A DNA stretch of 64,000 bases from positions 397,298,117 to 397,362,116 of the forward strand of contig JAVHZZ010000001.1 of the NCBI GenBank assembly GCA_036250195.1. The letters run 5' to 3'. The position numbers and the translations under genes are program-made. Source of the DNA: Mixophyes australis (Eukaryota; Chordata; Amphibia; Anura; Limnodynastidae). The notes beneath the pieces were generated by a model. The model had not been told where the DNA came from and searched no databases. It saw only the letters and a list, made by a program, of their open reading frames with translations. Below, piece after piece: positions 9,068 to 23,126 of this stretch; within the stretch, counting starts at the first letter, position 1, and each line of letters opens with the position of its first letter.

Positions 9068-12000
9068 GAGAGTTGTGTGTTTGATTGTGGTCAGCAGGGG
9101 CTACTGCTCTTTCAATCACTTGTCCAGCAGCCCTTTAGTCACTGTTCACATGTGCTTTCACTTACTGTGTCAATGACATACATGTGAGTTAGTGGTATAT
9201 GTAAGCAGAACACACATCTAAAAAGAGCCCAAAGTATCTGTGTCCCATTTCTCTGGAACACCAGTGTCAACATAGCATTGTGCTGGGACCCCAAAGGATG
9301 CAGTACATATCTAGCATCCATGGGCTAGGGGGCATCTACTACTCTGGGACTGTTCCATAGAGGGCTAGGTCACTGGGCTACCTACATTTTCTTTCCTTTT
9401 CCTTTAAAATGTTCCTAATAGGCTGCTCAACTGAGCTTCACCACCAGGGATAAAATTTGGCAGCCAGCCCCTGCAGTGATCCCCAAAACAGTCTGTGGGT
9501 CCCCACCATTGGGTTATGTAACTAATAAATATCTTCATATGCCAAACATGGAAAATGAGAATGTCAAAACATTATCTGTCCCTCAGGTGATGTATTTTAC
9601 TTCACGTTTATAAATAGAACTGAGAAATGATGGGCATGGTATAATAGGTTCCCTTTGGTGTTAATGAATATGATCTTGCTTATGGAGAATGAGGCTAAAG
9701 ACTCATTAAGCAAAATAATTACATTTACTAACTAATTACTTCATCAATAAATCACTGACTCTCATGGTAGCTGACATCTGCCTCTGAGAAGTCCAAAGTT
9801 TATAAAGCAGCAGCAGAATTAAAGAAAAAAAAAAAAAGAAGCTAAATATTTCTAACACTAATCAAATTAAAAGCCATTAAAGACATAGCATAATAGTGTG
9901 GTAACAAGTACTAATAATAAATAATAATATCAAGCATATCCCTTATGAAACTTTTCACATATAGATGACTGGTGTAATCTCACCTAACTTTATTAAGCAG
10001 GTACATCTGTGAGCAGTAGTTCATAGGAAAGAGCCAATTGTTAGCATCAAAGAATTGGAGATGGATGATTTGATATTGTGGTTTTACAATTCATTTATCT
10101 TAAGAAAAACATACCTAATTTCTACCATAAAAAAGTAAGAGCTTTGTGTTCTGCAAAACACATAAGCAGCATTGTGAATGGCTATTTATAATTTATTACT
10201 ATAAAACATTAGTAAACAATATCCCCTTGTGCTGGTTTAGTTGGCGATGAGCAGACTGGAGAGCTGGGTTAGGTATCGGCAAATTTGAAAGGAAACACGT
10301 GGGACCAGTACTATATGTTTTTAAGGTTGGAGATATACGCAAAATAAAAGAGTGTGAAATTTTACATGAATGCAAGCATATAATAAAATAACTTGCGCTA
10401 CATCTTTGAAAGTTGTAAAATTCTGACTTAATGACCACAGCTTTAAACACACAACAAAAACTACACAGCCTTCTCTTAAAGTGTAGATATAGCAAAACAC
10501 TCCCTTCATTCACAAGAATAAATGGGTATTTTCCAGTGATGTTATATCACTCTTACAGCAGCATCCACTAATCAACTTCTGAATGAATTTATGAGTAAAA
10601 TTAATTCTGACAATCATGTAAAGGTTTCACAGTACAGTTCATATATATCTCAAATATTTTAGGAGGTTTGGTTCCATTTAAAAGATCAAGGATGGAGACT
10701 ACACGCTGTGCAGCTTGTTTAGAATTTACCCAGCTATAGTGGTAATTTTTACCACATGTCGCTGGAGGCTGATAACCGAGACGTGATATATTTAAGCAAG
10801 CATCTTATCTTATAGACCACATTTACCACAAACAGAATATGCATTTAAATTGTTCGTGAAAGAGGCAAATGCAGAGTGAAAAAGAAAAATTTGCAGCTCC
10901 GTCAAGTTGTCATGATCATGAAATAAATGGGCTTTAACTAGAAGGGTGGGGTAATATCAGTTCCAGACAGGATCCTAACACAGCAGGTAGTTTGACATCA
11001 GAGAAGTTGATGTAATAAACAGCCACTGAATGCAATTATGGAGTTAGTTATATTATTAGCATAACAGTTTCTTAAACCATTGTATTACATCTGTGTGTGC
11101 CCTGGTAAAGGTGATATTGGGCAATTTAAGTTTTCTAATGTAACCAAACTTTCATTATTTCTATATAAACATGTCCACACATATATAATATCACAATTCA
11201 ATAGAGATAACATATAATACACTTGTAATGACACAGAATGTAAAGTGGCAGATCACCACATGATTTGGACTCTATAGATTTATCCGTGTGGAATTTCTTG
11301 TTCTGCTTATGTTTGCGCGAGGTTCCTCTCTGTGCTCCATTTTTGTCCCACAGTCCCAAAAAAACATACTGGTAGGGTAATTGGATCTGGCAAATGGACG
11401 TATGTGTGTGGGGCAGGGGGGGGGGGTGGCGGTGAGGGGAATTTAGATTGTAAGCTCCAACGGGGTAGACACTGGTGTGAGTGATTCAATATTCTGTGTA
11501 CAGCAACTGTGTAATATGACTGGCGCTATATAAACTGTAAGAAATAAAATAAATCTAGAAGGCACGGTAATAGTGGACTGTTCCATCCTGGTATTCAAGT
11601 ACTTAATCCACAAGTGTTAGCAAAATTAAATACTCAATATCTCAAGTTATATTGCTATTCATTATTCAAGCAAATGGCACTAGAAGAGACTGATTATTGG
11701 GGAAATGCCAAATTCATCTTAGTGTTTGTAAAGTGCCTTTCTCTATTTCCTATACACTAAACTGTTGCATCTTAGTATAGATGAAAATGTTTTATTTGTT
11801 TTCCTCTGGCAAGCTTATTCTAGCACCTTTAACAGTTTCTGGTGGTATACTATAATTAAGATAGTCTATTACCACCAAATGAAACACTGTATCAAATTAC
11901 ACACACAATCAACAGAAATGATTCTCCATTGAGGCATAAAGATTTCATAAAATAATGTGGAAAAATCATGAGTGAAAAAAACCTTAGCACTTCAATACGC

Positions 12001-12586
12001 AGAAAAAAACAAAAAAGGTTTTAAATCACAAATACAATATAGCGTTTGTACAAAAGATAAATACAGTGTCTGCTGGTGAAACGTGAGGTAGCAATTGCTT
12101 TAGGCTAGTAAACACAGCTTATTTGTATCATGTATCTACCATCTAATCAAGCCATTGAAAAAAATGACATTGTGAATGCGGACAAAAGGATTAGGATACA
12201 AATACACAATTTACTGCTGTGCTCTCCTAAACCTTTATACACTGTACTAGACATCCGAGGGATGTTACATTTTTCACAATATCATCTCTCTCCTACTGCA
12301 ATGATCCTCTGCCCATTCTCTCTACTAGCAAGAATAGGCCACCTAGCACGTAGTGCTCATTCTTGCCCTAAGGATGCTCTCTAGCTCAAGGGAGAGGTCC
12401 CACTCACACAGCTGAAAGGAATGTCAAGCATGCAGAGGTCACATCATGCTCTTTGAAGCCTATTCAACCTATCATCATTATTATCATTAACTTGGTAATG
12501 TACAGTTTCCCAGCAGTGAATTTCTCCTTCAACTGTAACAAAATAAACCGGAACAGGTGGTATTAGGCCATCAATCAAGTGGCAAG
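9068..12586 (-). other. Long FBXW7 intron, segment without genes
   Basis: AT-rich unique sequence upstream, in gene sense, of the beta promoter and minisatellite. Apart from the diverged SINE at 11286-11554 and an A-run at 9823-9836, nothing was recognised. Short open frames here have no protein-like features. Confidence 0.6.
11286..11554 (+). mobile_element. Diverged, 5'-truncated SINE of the family also at 27855
   Basis: It shares with the 27855-28198 copy, in order: GTGTGGAnTTT...GTTCT, GTTTGCG, a CCCAAAAAAACATACT segment, GAATTTAGAnTGTAAGCTCC, GGGnAGnnACTGnTGTGAGTGA, TGTACAGC, and GGCGCTATATAAA near the 3' end. The tRNA-like head is missing, and a G-run (11415-11427) interrupts the middle. 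Confidence 0.7.
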
Positions 12587-12655
<69 letters not shown>

Positions 12656-12681
12656 GTATATACATATATATATATATATAT
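12587..12681. repeat. Compound microsatellite (TA)n(CA)n(TA)n
   Basis: Alternating TA, CA and TA tracts about 95 bp long with a short CACATACGTATATACA interruption near 12645. Open frames over it encode only Tyr-Ile or Thr-His repeats and are not genes. Confidence 0.95.
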
Positions 12682-12960
12682 CCACATACTTCGAAGGAAA
12701 TCTAGGCACACTTGGGAGAATTAAAGCACATGGCATTAGCAAAAATATTGTGTTCTCTGCCTTGGATTTGTCGTACTAGTTAAATGACCAATTTTGTAGT
12801 TTCAACTACCTATTTTGGTAACTACTTTCACCAGTATGCCACCCTCATGTGAGTTAGTAAAGCACAAAGCCCTTTGAACTGCAATATAAAGTCCATTTAC
12901 ATGAGCATCATTTTGCTCACTTTCCAATCATTTGTGCTGGATCGCGTTGTGCATAGATGC

Positions 12961-13300
12961 TAGTAACTCACTTACCATCCTTTGTAACTCAGTCAGCTAA
13001 CTTGACTAGTAACCATCACCCAACATTAGTAATTCACTTAACAGCCCCTGTACCTCTCAGGCACCTTACTTCACCAATAACAATAAATCAACTCTGCCTA
13101 CTAGTAACTCGCCATCTCTTAAAAATGTCAGTCAGCTAACTTTCTTAGTTATCATCACTCAATTGTACTTACTATCCCTTGTAACGGTCAGTTAACTAAC
13201 TCTTTTAGTAATCATCACACAATTGCATCCATCAGCAACGTACCATCCCTTGAGTCTGTCAGGAAGCCAACTTTACTAGTACCCATCAACCAACTGTATT
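12961..13300. repeat. Decayed tandem array, unit about 68 bp, about five copies
   Basis: Successive stretches from about 12961, 13026, 13101, 13168 and 13233 share the ordered words CTTACCATCCCTTGTAAC, GTCAGNNAACTAACTTT, TTAGTAATCATCAC and CAATTGTA, with many substitutions and unit lengths of 65-75. The array is old compared with the other minisatellites here. Alignment was by eye. Confidence 0.6.
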
Positions 13301-13842
13301 CCACTATTCTCATTGCCAATAATCATTATTGTGCTACCCTATGGAATGAGGACTAAAACCATACCAAGGCAAGTGTATACTTGTTGATAATGCCAGATAT
13401 TGATTACTTCTCTTGGTTGCAAATTCTTCTAAAATAGATAAATGTTTTGTTATAGAAGAATACACTAACTATCAAGTGCACTATCAAGTGTAACATTTTT
13501 GAATGGAAATGCCTTCATTTCTTTATTGCATTACTGCCCCATATACAATGACATAGGACAACACTGGTGACAGTACAAGAGTGTCCAAACAAAAAAAATA
13601 AAAAAATAGCAAACCTTAAAATATATTTCCTTTAGTATCTGCATTCTACACTGGAAAACTTGTACCATCTTATTTAGCAAAATAAAGGCGTTTGGAGTAT
13701 GTATTAAAAAATAATAAGTCTATTTATATTGATAGATCATACAAGTAATATTTAAAAAAAGGGGTTAATGGTCCCTCTGGATCCAACCCACAACATGACC
13801 TAAATCAGAATATATCGTCTCTCTTCCTGTCAACAGCGCTGT

Positions 13843-14263
13843 CTAAAGCTGGGTACACGCTACAGGGTTTTCGTCCAATAATCGGCTCAATCAGCCGACA
13901 TACGACCGCTCGTTCAAAAGTCGGGTCAGTGTGTGCAGTAACACGATGGATGGTTGAAAGTCTGCCCAAATGGACGATTGTCGCCTCATGTGGTTGGTCG
14001 TACCGTTTAATATTTTCGTTCCAATTTAGTTTCTGTTGTGTAGTGTGTATAAACTTCCGACCGATCCACAACAGTGAGTACGAAATTACAGTCATTGCTC
14101 ACGACAACATGGCTGTAATAAGTCGCTAAAGGGACGTCCGCTCTTCCCTTTATCGTCCTAAACAAGGCTAGTGTGTATGCAGTCCATGGACCGAGCGATC
14201 GGATGTAAAATTGATCAGCATAAAAAGTTGGTGGAAATTTCTGTAGTGTGTACCCAGCTTTAG
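13843..14263. mobile_element. MITE with 22-23 bp terminal inverted repeats
   Basis: The left end CTAAAGCTGGGTACACGCTA and the right end TAGTGTGTACCCAGCTTTAG are reverse complements apart from one base. The 421-bp interior has no transposase. Its several stop-free frames (about 65-107 codons) have no recognisable domain. A target-site duplication is not clear, so the superfamily is left open. Confidence 0.8.
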
Positions 14264-17200
14264 TTGGATGCTGCATAATGCTCCACTCTGTCCTCTGGCT
14301 GCCGAGAGTCCTGGGTTCAATCTCAAACAACCACCTTTTTTTTCCCCTTTTTCCTCTTTCCCCTCTTACCTTTCTTTCTCACTACCATATACAATGTCAC
14401 ACACTTTCACATCTGTTTAAGGTATTTCACTGGCACACTGTTCCGTAATCCTTCTACCTATTTATACTGTATAAATTCCCCACCTGGATTGGTCTTTTAT
14501 TCTTCGGTTTATAATTTATGCTGTAACTTATCTATGCCCTCTTGGGACAATGTCAGATATCTGTTTATTATGTGACAAAAAAAACTACAAATGAGATAAA
14601 AATGGAGTTAGTGTGCTTTTACTGATTCAAAGGGAAGATATTTCACATGGCAAAATCTTGCCATGGCATCCAGAAGAAGCATTAAACATTTATTTTAGAC
14701 TTTCCCTTAAGGAGCGAACAATGTTATTTTAAAGATTATATATTCATGGAGATGTGTGACATGAATCTTTACCTAGATGTATAATCAGACAGCTCTCCAC
14801 TCTCCCAATATGAGTCATTACTTCTTAACATGAAAAAAACCAAATCACAATTCCCATATGGGCAGCATGTTTAAGCTTCTTCACAACAATCTCTAGAACA
14901 TAATGGCAGTTCCTATATTCAAATCTAATATTCTGATTAACATCTCCTTTAAACATAATCTATTGAAATGTTACAGTTGTTACAGCCTCTAATACTCAAT
15001 AATCACTAATAAATAGAAGCCACAGTGAACTGCAGTACCGGAAGGAAACTATACTGAAATGTAAGGATGCCATAAAGATAGAAACTGCTTATATGGTACA
15101 AGCTGGAAATTGCATGGAGATCATTTTAAAAGAAAGAGAAAAATGTCCTTGAGCCGATGAGGCCTAATTAGCTATTGCAACATTTGAAGCAGTCCAAGCA
15201 ACCTATAACTTTTAGTAAACTAGTAAGTGAAAACCAATGAAATTAATTGTGAACCATTTTAGAGAAGAACTGCGAGCTAAATTGACATCAGTGCTGGATA
15301 ATTGTATAATTTTGGTGCAGCATATACATTATAAATAAATGATCAGTTTAAAACCTATTCAAATCAGTGTGGAGCAACAAGTGGCCCTAAAGTTGCATGT
15401 GGCCCTCTGAGCCTTCACCTGTGGCCCCCAGCTCAATCATGCTTTATGATCCAACAGTCCTTTTTTTTGCGTTGTGCCCTGTCAGCCCCAGCTCTTCAGT
15501 GCTTTATACCCCACCGAGCTTCACCCACGGCCCCATTCTTATTAAATAACATTATTGAATAACAACATTTAAATAAGAGCAGAGATGTGGCCAAAGCTTT
15601 GAGGGGCACACAGCATATATTAAGAATAGCCTGATTTCATTCTTTGCCGTGAGTAGCCGAATTTGTCTGTACAATGTAGGGCGGTCATACACCATCACAT
15701 CTAAGTTGAGAGGATGAGGGAGGGGATTTGTGATATACCTCCGCGGGAAAGAGCTGCATGATTCCTGCTCACTTCATTAACGTAAGGCAAGACATTTTTC
15801 GGCAGGGTGCTATTATTCATTAGATTAATAGTAGGTGGTCACTGGTACACTCTGGGACAGGTGAGTGGGGGGGGAGGGGTTGAGGAGCATTTTGGGTAAA
15901 TGGGCCATGAAGCTCTTTTGTGAGGGTCTGAGGGGTGTTTTAGTGTTAGTGGGGGTTTACGTAGCATACAGGAAAATCTGAACAGTGTTTGGGAGTGCTA
16001 AAGGGATCAATTCTAAGGGATGTGGTGTCTCTCTTTGATTAAAGGTTTTATTTTAACTTATTATCAAGATGAGTGATAAGGTGCAGCACTTTGAAGTGTG
16101 TCAGAGTGCCCATCACTGCACTAAAGCAAAGGTATGAAACCTGTGGATCTTCAGTCATAGAGCTGAACTTTTAGTTCCAGTGGCAGGTTGCCCAAGTCTC
16201 AACTAACGGCTATGGAAATTTTCAGGGAAAACAGTGGTCCTGGACTAAATAGTGAAAGAAAAGGCTTGTAGAAAACCCTATAAAAATGTGATTTAAATAA
16301 AAATGTATAGAGGCTTCACATCCCTTTTTTTTCTGCTAAATATAGATCAAATCTGATTTTATTAATACAAAACCCGTACACTATTTAAACAGTTTAGTTT
16401 GAGCTGAGGGGTTAGGTTACTTAATAAAAAGGACTGAGGTACATTACTTATAGGAAAACTCTCAAGTCTAGTTTTTTTCCTTTAAGTTGTACTGAAATAA
16501 AGAGCAACTAACACATGCAGGTTGAAAGCACATTTAATGCTTTGGGAAGGAGCAGAAAGTTACTTGGAGGACATTTCTCAGACACACAGACACGTCTTCT
16601 CATGTACAAGGTCAGCAATATGAAAATGGGGGAGACTTCCTGTGAGAGTTCGTTCAAATATACTGAACGTACAGAGCGAAAGGAAAAAAGCAGGTTGCTC
16701 ATTCTTTTAATCTAGTTCAGATGCAGATTGCAGCAGCAGATAATTAGACCACTCTACAGCATTGTGGTACCTTGAGGGGAGTTGAAGGATACATTTCATG
16801 ATTTGTCAAAATACTGTTTCTTTTACTATTCCAGAAACAAGAATAATGCTAGTCACAGATACTGCAATATTAGAGCCAATATCAGGAAATTATCCCCATA
16901 TTGCAATGTGACACATTCACAAAACAACCATGATCAAAATCAACCCTTTCATTGTAGGCTTGTTGGCAAATGTGGCAGGAAGATAACATTTATAGGCGTG
17001 TGTGTCATCTTCTCACAGCACGATCAGGTGGCAGGGGTGCCGGAAGAGAACCAGCTGCTTGTTCCGTATGCCATTCTGCGTATAATTCTACCATTGATCG
17101 AACCACTCAGGCGAAGTTAAAAGATTAGCCCGGGGGGCTGACATAACACAACCCTGTTTGAGAGTTTCCGCTTTAATAACAAGGCCAAGTAGCCAAATAG

Positions 17201-17292
17201 CCAATTTATGTTAACAAAGATCATCAAAAGGGAGAGATTAACAAATGGTGACTGGCTACAGACTCAAGTTAGCAAATGGACAAACTCATCTG
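14264..17292 (-). other. Long FBXW7 intron, segment without genes
   Basis: Mostly unique AT-rich sequence. The stretch 15366-15620 has repeated GTGGCCC...CAGCTC...TGCTTTAT words in an imperfect two-fold pattern and may be a decayed hAT-type element, but no intact ends were found. G-rich runs occur near 15865-15885. A TC-rich tract follows the MITE at 14330-14385. Confidence 0.5.
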
Positions 17293-17567
17293 GGCAGCAC
17301 AGTGGCTAAGTGGTTAGCACATCTGCCTTACAGCACTGGAGTCATGAGTCGTGGGTTTCCTCCGGGTGCTCCGGTTTCCTCCCACACGCCCAAAAAAATT
17401 CTAGTAGTTTAATTGGCTGCTATCAAAATTGACCCTAGTCTCTCGTTGTCTATATTAGGAAATTTAGACTGTAAGCTCCAATGGGGCAGGGACTGATGTG
17501 AATGAGTTCTCTGTACAGCGCTGCGGAATCAGTGGTGCAATATAAATAAATGATGATGATGATGATC
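17293..17567 (+). mobile_element. tRNA-derived SINE, internally deleted copy
   Basis: The head GGCAGCACAGTGGCTAAGTGG followed by TTAGCACATCTGCC resembles a tRNA A-box region. The body has GGGTGCTCCGGTTTCCTCCC, GAATTTAGACTGTAAGCTCC-like and GCAGGGACTGATGTGA words, and the tail is ATAAATAAATGATGATGATG. Compared with the 27855 copy it lacks about 60 bases around the B-box. Confidence 0.8.
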
Positions 17568-20500
17568 TGTGGCACTTTGGTCAAACATATCAACCCCCAA
17601 ATTCCACAGCTCAAAGATAGGATCTGGTCTTTTGCCTATGATTTTCAGGCCTACAAAATGACTGGGTAAATAAAACCATTATGGACTTACAGAATACAAA
17701 ATGATTACAATGGTCAATGACGGTGCCATGTATGTGCCGAGCTTAAAGTTCAGGAGAAAGAGATTACCTTGAAAACACTGCACTTGGGTAACAAGGACAC
17801 TACGCTGTATAACTACCTTAGTAGTAGATGTGGAAAATGGGAACCTAAAAATGTAATGAATCGCCACTTCTTGCCTTGAACAACAAACTTTGCAAATATA
17901 AACAAAAAACCATTCTTCTTTGTACCTATGTTCAACTTCTAAATCAGCATCACTATTAAATGAAACCTAGCAACAGGAGTAGGGCAATATGCTCAGAAAA
18001 CATACATATGGAATACTGTGGAACAGAGATGTGTTTAATATTCCCCATGCACTGTAAGAAGCACAGCGAAGAGTTTGTTCTACATAATGGACTTATGTCC
18101 AAACGGTTGCTGGGTAAGTTTATGTAGTTGCCTGTCATGTAAACTAGGAGCCTACCTAGCATTTTAAGGAGTCAATGAATGCGCCTGCTGAGATCCCCAG
18201 TAAAAATGCCAAAAGCTATAAATGTCTGGATTCTGGGATCCAGGATCTGTTGGTTTCTAACAAGAACAGATTTATAAATGTTTATTTCACTTAGACTGCA
18301 AAATAAAAGCATTCAATTCATGTTTACAATTTGTGTCTTCTGTGCATTATGTATTCATACTTGGAAAAGATAACATGATCCAGATTTGCTTTCTATAGGC
18401 ACTAAAAGTGTCACCTACATGTCTCTCAGTGACATTGTTCCTGCAATGTACTATGTTAGTTATATTTTTGTGTCCTGAAAACAAAAGTGTAAAATAATTA
18501 GATCAATAAATTCAAGTTCTAATACAAATACTGTCACTCTGATTTGGAGTTGTAGTCAGACAAACATTGCATTGGCAAGTAATTATCACATGTACTTTTA
18601 CCCCCAGGTCTTTATCTATATACTTAAAAATCCATGAAAGGCCACATACACAAATGTTGAAAAACAACACGAATTAAAACTTTAAACAAAACATTGCACC
18701 TTGTTCTCACTTGTGACAAAGCCTTAGAAGCATGTTCTCGAAGGCTCCTTGCAGCATAATGTACTATGTACTTAATGTGCATTCCTACTGCATGTACTAA
18801 GGGTTAATGTTCCTGAATTCTGCAGGAAATGTCAAAAAATGAGTTGAAGCAAACACAGAAAGTGCATGTGTGTGTGTACAGGTCCATTCACCTACACTAA
18901 ATGGTGGACTATAAACATCAGAGAGTGTTTAATTGTTTTTAAATACTTCAAGTTAACACCCTCATTTACTGCCCTTAATTACACTGTAAAAGAAATCAGA
19001 GAAATAGTTTAGTTTTCAGAAGGGGAACAAAAGTAGCCATAGTACGGCATATACGATGATGGTCTAGATAGCATATCTATTAAGTGTGAACTCTCAAGGG
19101 TACAGATGGTTTTCAAATATGTAGACCTTCCCTTCATGTAACTAGAATAATGTGCGTCTTCGGGTTAACTGCTGTCACAGCAGATGGTACTGGGGCACAG
19201 CGTTAAGTGCAGGAATCCCCCTCTGCCCCGTCATGTAGTAATGTGCATCCCAGCTGGAGCAGAGGATGCCATTACACTCTCTACGTGATGAGGAAGAGAA
19301 GTGCGCTGTGTTAGACACTTATTGTGCTAATCAATAAGACAGCTTTTTACTATTCTCCTCAACTGGGCCGTCTTTTACAACTAAACTGTTAAAGCTGTAC
19401 ATTGGGATAGCTGGAAAAATAGCATAGGAAATTGAAGACATTCATCTTTAAAGCATCCAGAAAAAGTTGGGATGTATTTAAATGGATATTGAAATCTTTC
19501 TAGGAATTAAACACCAGAGTTGTTCTTACCATTTTCTAAACATATTAAGAGGTTTAGCCTGACCTACTACTTTTCTTAAAACAAAAATACATTAAAAACA
19601 AACAATACAACGCTTGTTTTATGCCCAAAATATGTAGCACTTTGTATGTAAATCTATTCAAAGGAAACCTGTGAGCAAAGTCATTACCTCATCTATTTTA
19701 TGTAGACTAGCAAACTCCCTGCTACTCATAACACAATGACAAAGGATATTTAGTCTTCCTTCAGGAAACTCTTCTGGAAGCTATTCCAGCCATTCTGCAT
19801 TGTTATACATAGCTCATATGATATTAATAACCCACTGTATTGTAATGCTCAATACTACTGCCACAGAGTGTGTTTACGAATTAATCAAAATATATACACT
19901 TGTTAAATTATATTTGTTTTTCTGCAGCCCTGGTTTCCTGAAAACATACTTTTAATGTATGAGGTTTTCCCAGCTAGCAGTCAATGAGGCATCCCAACTC
20001 AGTACTGATCTAAAACTAGGGCAGAATCATGCACACTAAGACCTGCTAAATCTTATCTGTTGCCACTTTGTTTTTACTATAACTTATCATTGACAACTGT
20101 CAGTGATAGTCCCATCCTTCACACAGAGGTCTATGAAGACCGTTTCACTTTTTATTATTAAGAGCTATTTGCTTTCAACCTGGCTTCTCTGCAGATATTT
20201 AAACATATATACCAATATACTCTTCACATACAAAAATGGTAATTAATGTTTCACACTTAATTGGCTATTTATTTAAAAATCAGTGTTGTTTATGAATATA
20301 CTACAGAAACTACAACACTATTTAGAAAAAAACACTCATTCAACAAGATTACAGCACCATTTCCAAAATCCCATAGGAGCCTTCCTCAATTTGAGCTTAA
20401 ACACACATAGTTAATAAATTCAATAAAATAAATGTAGCATGAAATAAATAAAACGGTCTTGAAGCAAAGCAGACAATTCATTTCCAGAAATACAGCAAAC

Positions 20501-22869
20501 ATTTTCAGATGTTTGTGCTTCCCTAGAGCACTGGCCGTTTTGAATTCATGTTAACAATAAACTATATATGAGAATAATGCAATTAATATAAGCAATGTTT
20601 TTGTTGCATTTCTCTCCAGGTGGCATCTATTGTACATCAAAAGATTTTGACATAAAAGGAGATCTGTGCGTATACACAGGCTGGAAAAACCTGACGTGTT
20701 TCTTCAATGACCTAATCAAAGTTTGGCACAAGTCACTGTCTTCTTCTGGCAACATGGGAGTTAAGGGCAGAAAACACAGAAGACTCCTTTTAAGCAGTCT
20801 AAGAGATGTTAAACTCAATTAACTCATCACAACATTTAGTCAACTTTCAAACAGGGCAGACAGGAGCTAGTCCAACAGGCTTCTGCAGACTCTGATGACG
20901 GTTTGACAATACACAGAAAGTACGTGTGTGGTTAAGAAGGCATACCAAACTCTAATCTACAGTGCTGTCAACATCATTTACAAACATGATCGCTATGGAA
21001 ATGTCTGCAAGCAAAAGAGCTTTTCACTGGAGTATTCTGCATACTATTTCTGCTGCGCCATAAAACATCAATGAACCAGGAATCTTCAAAGAGAGGAAAT
21101 GCCTCAATATTTTATGAGAACACTATATGGGGAAGCCAGCCAAATTCAAAGTTTGTGAATGGAGTTTTTCCCCCCTTAAATAAAATGATAGAACTTTATG
21201 CAAAGCTTGTAAATATTAGTACTAAGCAGCTTGTGTTGTTTTATCCTGTCCTGCTGCTACCTATAATGTACTACAAATGCCTCCCCATAGAGTTACTACA
21301 CTAATACAACAAGTTCCTAAAAATAGGTTGTTTCATAGATATTTTGACAACACTACTGTCCAACACAAATATGCAACAGTATTATTCAGTTCAGGTGAAA
21401 CCGCAAAATGTAGCAGTGCTAATGGAGCCAGGATGTCAACACAGTTAGAAACAGGCTCTCACGAATGGCAAAATATAAAACCTAGCAAAGAAAATAATTA
21501 AATAAATTAAATAATAATAGAAATTTCACTACAACTCCCCAAATCCTCTGCCAGATGAAAGATCATAGTGTGCAGTGGTATTAAGTGGCTATCCTTTATT
21601 TGAATTTGGTATGTTACATTATACAACATACACTGCATACACAATGGGCACAGGTGTAACACTCCGGCAGCAGGGAGGGTTGGTATATTTTAGCCATTAA
21701 TGGACCGCTGCCCCCCCATCCCAGCCAGCAGAATGTGGAAATGAGAGGAAACCATTTCTGAGTATCCCAACACAAGTAATCATTTGAAGAAAGTTATATT
21801 AAATGCTATCTATATTTCTCAGCCACCACATGAAACTAGTAACAGAATATTTCACATATGTGCTTTGTGATTCTCTTGGCCAAATGTTCTTGTCCTCAAT
21901 TATTCATATATAAATTATGTTTAATTAAAATATATACGTATATTCAGTGCTGCCCATGCGAAAAGATGGCAGGAAAACACAACGTAGTGCTGAGTACGAT
22001 GAACCCTTCAGAGGGCAACACAGATTTTTTTCTTCTCTTACTGGGTTAATTAATATTCTGTCAAGGGTTTCAATAAGCTGAAAACCTTTTCAGCTCTGGG
22101 TTTGGCCAACGACTTTTTCAGAATGATTTTTAATGCAGTCTTATTAGGAAAGAGGGCAAAAGCAGCTTCAGGACATGCCCCATCTGCCAGCGTCCCATTT
22201 GCAAGACAGTGCAGCTCTTGCTTGCTTCGTCTCTCTATTCTGTGGGCAGCTGTATGGTAATGAGCACAAGCAGCTGAATATAGTGCACAGTAAGAAAGCC
22301 GGGGTGAAATGGACATGTCGCCTTTAATCAAAGCAGCACAAACTTTCCAGATCAGCTACTGAACAGAAGGGTTTCAGAACTCCATGAATAGACAATGGTA
22401 AAAAGTTAGACCGTGAACTTTATATGCAGCTCAAAGCTTATCCATACCCAAAGAACAACTTAATTCAATCTATGCCTATCAGCTCACCACCTAACTCCTT
22501 TGCTTTGGCTTTCACCTCCGCTCCCCCACTCGGTGGTTCCCTATTTGTGTCCCAAGTTATGTGTGGGAAATCTGTTAATTAGTCTGATCTTTGTATAATT
22601 TTTTTTTTTTTTTTTAATGTATTAAGAAATGTATTATGGATTGTTGCTCTGGGAACTACTGTAAACTTTATGTCCAGCGCTGAGGACCTTTTGTGGCAGC
22701 TTATAAATAAAATAATAATAATGCAGTAGGATACAGTGATTCTAAGCTACTTTAAACTGCATCAAATCTTTTGTGGTACAGAACCATACAGAATATCAAA
22801 TGTCTAGATAAGTAACAAGCATATCACCAACTAGGCCAAAACAAGCTGTTGAAAGGCTTACTTGTATAC
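17568..22869 (-). other. Long FBXW7 intron, segment without genes
   Basis: AT-rich unique sequence with scattered short open frames that show no protein signature. It includes a T-run at 22598-22616 and a possible SINE 3' end at 22662-22723 (CCAGCGCTGAGGACCTTTTG with an ATAAATAAAATAATAATAAT tail). The 22060-22330 stretch is described separately. Confidence 0.5.
22060..22330. promoter_or_regulatory. Candidate intronic regulatory element (weak)
   Basis: A non-repetitive, more balanced-composition block in the AT-rich intron, with TAATGAGC and a TTTAATCAAAG word resembling a TCF/LEF site near 22322. A 93-codon minus-strand frame crosses it but shows no domain. It is proposed only on composition and motifs. 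Confidence 0.15.
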
Positions 22870-22996
22870 AAGTGGTCAAAGTGGAAATATAGACGTGGCT
22901 GTATGGAAAATGTGAATGTAATTTGATAGTTTTACAATTGAAGCCGTAGGAGAAGTGGCGGTATGGCATGCCACCATATACCAGCCCACTTTGACT
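22870..22996. mobile_element. MITE copy, same family as 36203-36295
   Basis: The left end AAGTGGTCAAAGTGG and the right end CCACTTTGACT are inverted. Internal words ATGGAAAATGTGAATG, GAAGCCGT and ATGGCATGCCACCATATACC are shared with the copy at 36203-36295. No transposase. Confidence 0.65.
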
Positions 22997-23071
22997 CTTC
23001 TAAACCGTATACTATATACAAAATATGGCAATTGTGCATGAGTCACAAAGGCTTTGCAAGATCCGTGTGCA

Positions 23072-23126
23072 ATGTATGTATGTATGTATGTATGTATGTA
23101 TGTATGTATGTATGTATGTATGTATG
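23072..23126. repeat. Microsatellite (ATGT)n, about 13 copies
   Basis: Uninterrupted tetranucleotide repeat of 55 bp. Confidence 0.97.

Noticed and set aside
7562..9119. Long overlapping minus-strand open frames of up to 284 codons with CysHis-rich repeats
   Set aside because: They are translations of the 31-bp minisatellite. Three frames stay open because the unit has few stops and its length is not a multiple of three.
13805..14330. Frames of 66-107 codons on both strands, considered as transposase remnants
   Set aside because: They sit in a 421-bp MITE with complete inverted ends and show no transposase motif.
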